Part shown: one piece after another, positions 38,901-39,308 of the stretch
Layout: every line of letters starts with the position of its first letter
How positions within the stretch are numbered: the stretch's first letter is position 1
Assembly (NCBI GenBank): GCA_964650405.1
Contig: CAZYTO010000015.1
Location: 1 to 39,308 of the forward strand
DNA: 39,308 nt
Direction: 5' to 3'
Source: CAZYTO01 sp964650405
GTDB taxonomy: Bacteria; Acidobacteriota; Thermoanaerobaculia; Gp7-AA8
Translations under genes and position numbers: made by a program
Notes under the pieces: generated by a model
Told to the model about the DNA's origin: nothing
Databases searched by the model: none
What the model saw: only the letters and a program-made list of their open reading frames with translations

Positions 38901-39308
38901 CGCCGGCGGTAGTGCTCACTCGGCCCCACCACGTGCTCGTCGTCGATCTTCACCGTCCGGACGAGGTGCTCGTAGTTCGTCGTGCCCGGCAGGCGGAACG
39001 ACGTCCAGGACTTGAAATCGCCGTGTTTCCACTGCGCGGCCAGCCAGGCCGTGACCGTATCGACGAGTGCGTGGACGGCCGCGGCCTCGCGCGGCAGGGA
39101 CTCCGGCGTGGGAACGGGCTCGCGGCGCAGGACCGTATCGTCGAAGAGCCGGCGGGACTCGGCCCGCAGGCGGTCGCGGAGCTGCTCGAGCTGTGTGCGC
39201 GTCTCCGTCGACGGCGACGGCGCCTTCGCTCCGCGCGGGTATTCGCGCTCGAAGTCGACGAGCCGGGTGGGGGGTACGCCCAGGGCGTGCTCCCGGTCGG
39301 CGGCCCCC
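35945..39308 (-). CDS. NfnB-NfnA-like fused flavin/iron-sulfur oxidoreductase, partial
   Basis: The frame is open to the window edge, so at least 1120 residues are seen and the N-terminus is missing; a GTG at 38953 is internal. The order is an unassigned helical region, a Cys-rich iron-sulfur region (CIYCHERKKDSCSHG, GCPLDEKIGEMN, MCPGTGHRICNDCMKSC), a GltD/NfnB-like FAD/NAD(P) part (VLVVGLGPAGYTLAHYL, VIGGGLTAIDTATEL), then a ferredoxin-reductase/PyrK/NfnA-like part (VVVMGPTGMPTEIP, LLAGGGLGNAVLFSIARAL) ending in a Cys motif CMMKQVCAQC with a later FSCF for a [2Fe-2S] cluster. It resembles the two Nfn subunits joined, which bifurcate electrons between NADH, NADPH and ferredoxin; activity not proven. 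It carries a repeat-encoded insert near 37193-37285. Confidence 0.85.
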   Translation of the reverse strand, partial: GAADREHALGVPPTRLVDFEREYPRGAKAPSPSTETRTQLEQLRDRLRAESRRLFDDTVLRREPVPTPESLPREAAAVHALVDTVTAWLAAQWKHGDFKSWTSFRLPGTTNYEHLVRTVKIDDEHVVGPSEHYRRRDAFHLTDNRATPRRITDEATYCIYCHERKKDSCSHGFPLQSDGKDGKFKVNPLGISLEGCPLDEKIGEMNALRVDGESIAALAVAMIDNPMCPGTGHRICNDCMKSCIFQKQDPVNIPQIETGALTDVLWLPYGFEIYALLTRWNPLNVRRPLALPYDGRNVLVVGLGPAGYTLAHYLSNEGFGVVAIDGLKIEPLDANLLTEPIRDARAALWDDLNDRILAGFGGVSEYGITVRSDKNFLKVIRIALERKKNLKVYGGVRFGGTLTIDDAFDELGFDHIAIAAGAGTPTIVRMKNNLLRGIRKASDFLMALQLTGAFKQSSMANLQVRLPAVVIGGGLTAIDTATELMAYYPVQVEKVLARYETLCAEFGEASVRNGYDAEELGVLNEFLGHGRAVRDERARAAAENEAPDFIPLVREWGGVTIAYRKTLLDSPAYRLNHEEVIKAFEEGIAYAEMLSPVEAFADELGHLKSVVFEKQVNEDGRFQDSGHVVELPARTLMVAAGTSPNVIYEKEHPGTFKLDKYGQFFQGYRLAAEPALAGEREAASGEREGTATSSSAPLAARPSPLTLIEVDPTRERGFFTSYQHPAAREKLITFYGDNHPRYAGNVVKAMASAKDGYPFVTSLFADALKSLDRGAAAQEERDDRWRTLTAALDDGLLPTVHAVNRLTPTIVEVVVRAPFASRHFEPGQFFRLQNYEATAPEIDGTKLVMEGIALTGAWTDPERGLLSLIILEMGGSSRLCATLKPGEHVVVMGPTGMPTEIPRNETILLAGGGLGNAVLFSIARALKDAGCKVVYFAGYKKKEDVFKRDEIEAGTDQVIWSVDAGEAIEPRRPQDRAFAGNIVQSMVAYAQTAPEFDLRNASRVIAIGSDGMMRAVKEARHAVLAPYLSPQHIGIGSINSPMQCMMKQVCAQCLQRHVDPKSGKETFVFSCFNQDQHLDEVDFQNLRARLRQNTVVEKLTNLWLTRLLSKRPEAEVASGA
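37193..37285. repeat. GGCGAGCGG-type inverted repeat inside the oxidoreductase gene
   Basis: GGCGAGCGGCGAGCGG (37204-37219) is the exact reverse complement of 37247-37262, flanked by more degenerate copies. It is read in frame, giving a low-complexity Ala/Ser/Glu/Arg stretch (AGEREAASGEREG). The tract type also occurs between genes at 29671-29703. Confidence 0.8.

Overview
The window is GC-rich, gene-dense bacterial chromosome. The cell is Gram-negative: there is an outer-membrane-factor lipoprotein, an RND pump with a lipoprotein-type adaptor, and many signal-peptide proteins. groES-groL sits behind a perfect CIRCE operator. Several DUF11-repeat surface proteins, S8 proteases with protease-associated (PA) domains and mosaic low-complexity intergenic repeats would suit an Acidobacteriota-type soil or sediment lineage. 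That assignment is an inference; no rRNA or tRNA is present to test it.

Left part (1-8240): a three-gene cluster with 8- and 4-nt overlaps (end of a membrane protein, a zinc-ribbon site-2-type protease, a DUF457-like membrane hydrolase). A repeat-filled gap follows, then an exported M20 peptidase whose stop overlaps the start of an AraC-type regulator, a VOC protein, a second repeat-bearing gap and a large exported M1 peptidase. Next (8190-10360, minus strand): groES-groL with sigma70-like promoter, CIRCE and terminator.

Middle (10442-19397): a surface-protein region. It holds a decayed partial DUF11 gene, an intact 908-aa DUF11 protein, a SWIM-SNF2 helicase, a 411-aa secreted protein of unknown function and a 382-aa DUF11 protein. 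Then (19474-25921, minus strand) comes a tetR-OMF-adaptor-RND efflux operon in which the first three genes are joined by 4-nt overlaps. A fourth DUF11 locus (26290-28407) ends in a sorting-signal-like tail. Alanine dehydrogenase follows.

Right part (29887-39308): two tandem paralogous S8 proteases, a CoA-binding protein and alpha/beta hydrolase pair on the plus strand, and an MgtC-family gene followed on the same strand by an unannotated 49-aa membrane microprotein. Last is a type II toxin-antitoxin pair whose antitoxin start overlaps the stop of a very large oxidoreductase. That enzyme runs off the window and looks like a fusion of the two Nfn (NADH-dependent ferredoxin:NADP+ oxidoreductase) subunits.

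Three features stand out. Short mosaic repeats lie between genes and also inside coding regions: the adaptor N-terminus, the M20 signal peptide and the middle of the oxidoreductase. Many starts sit 7-16 nt after a -10-like hexamer, suggesting leaderless or near-leaderless mRNAs. The MgtC plus microprotein pair resembles, by analogy only, the MgtC/MgtR arrangement of enterobacteria.
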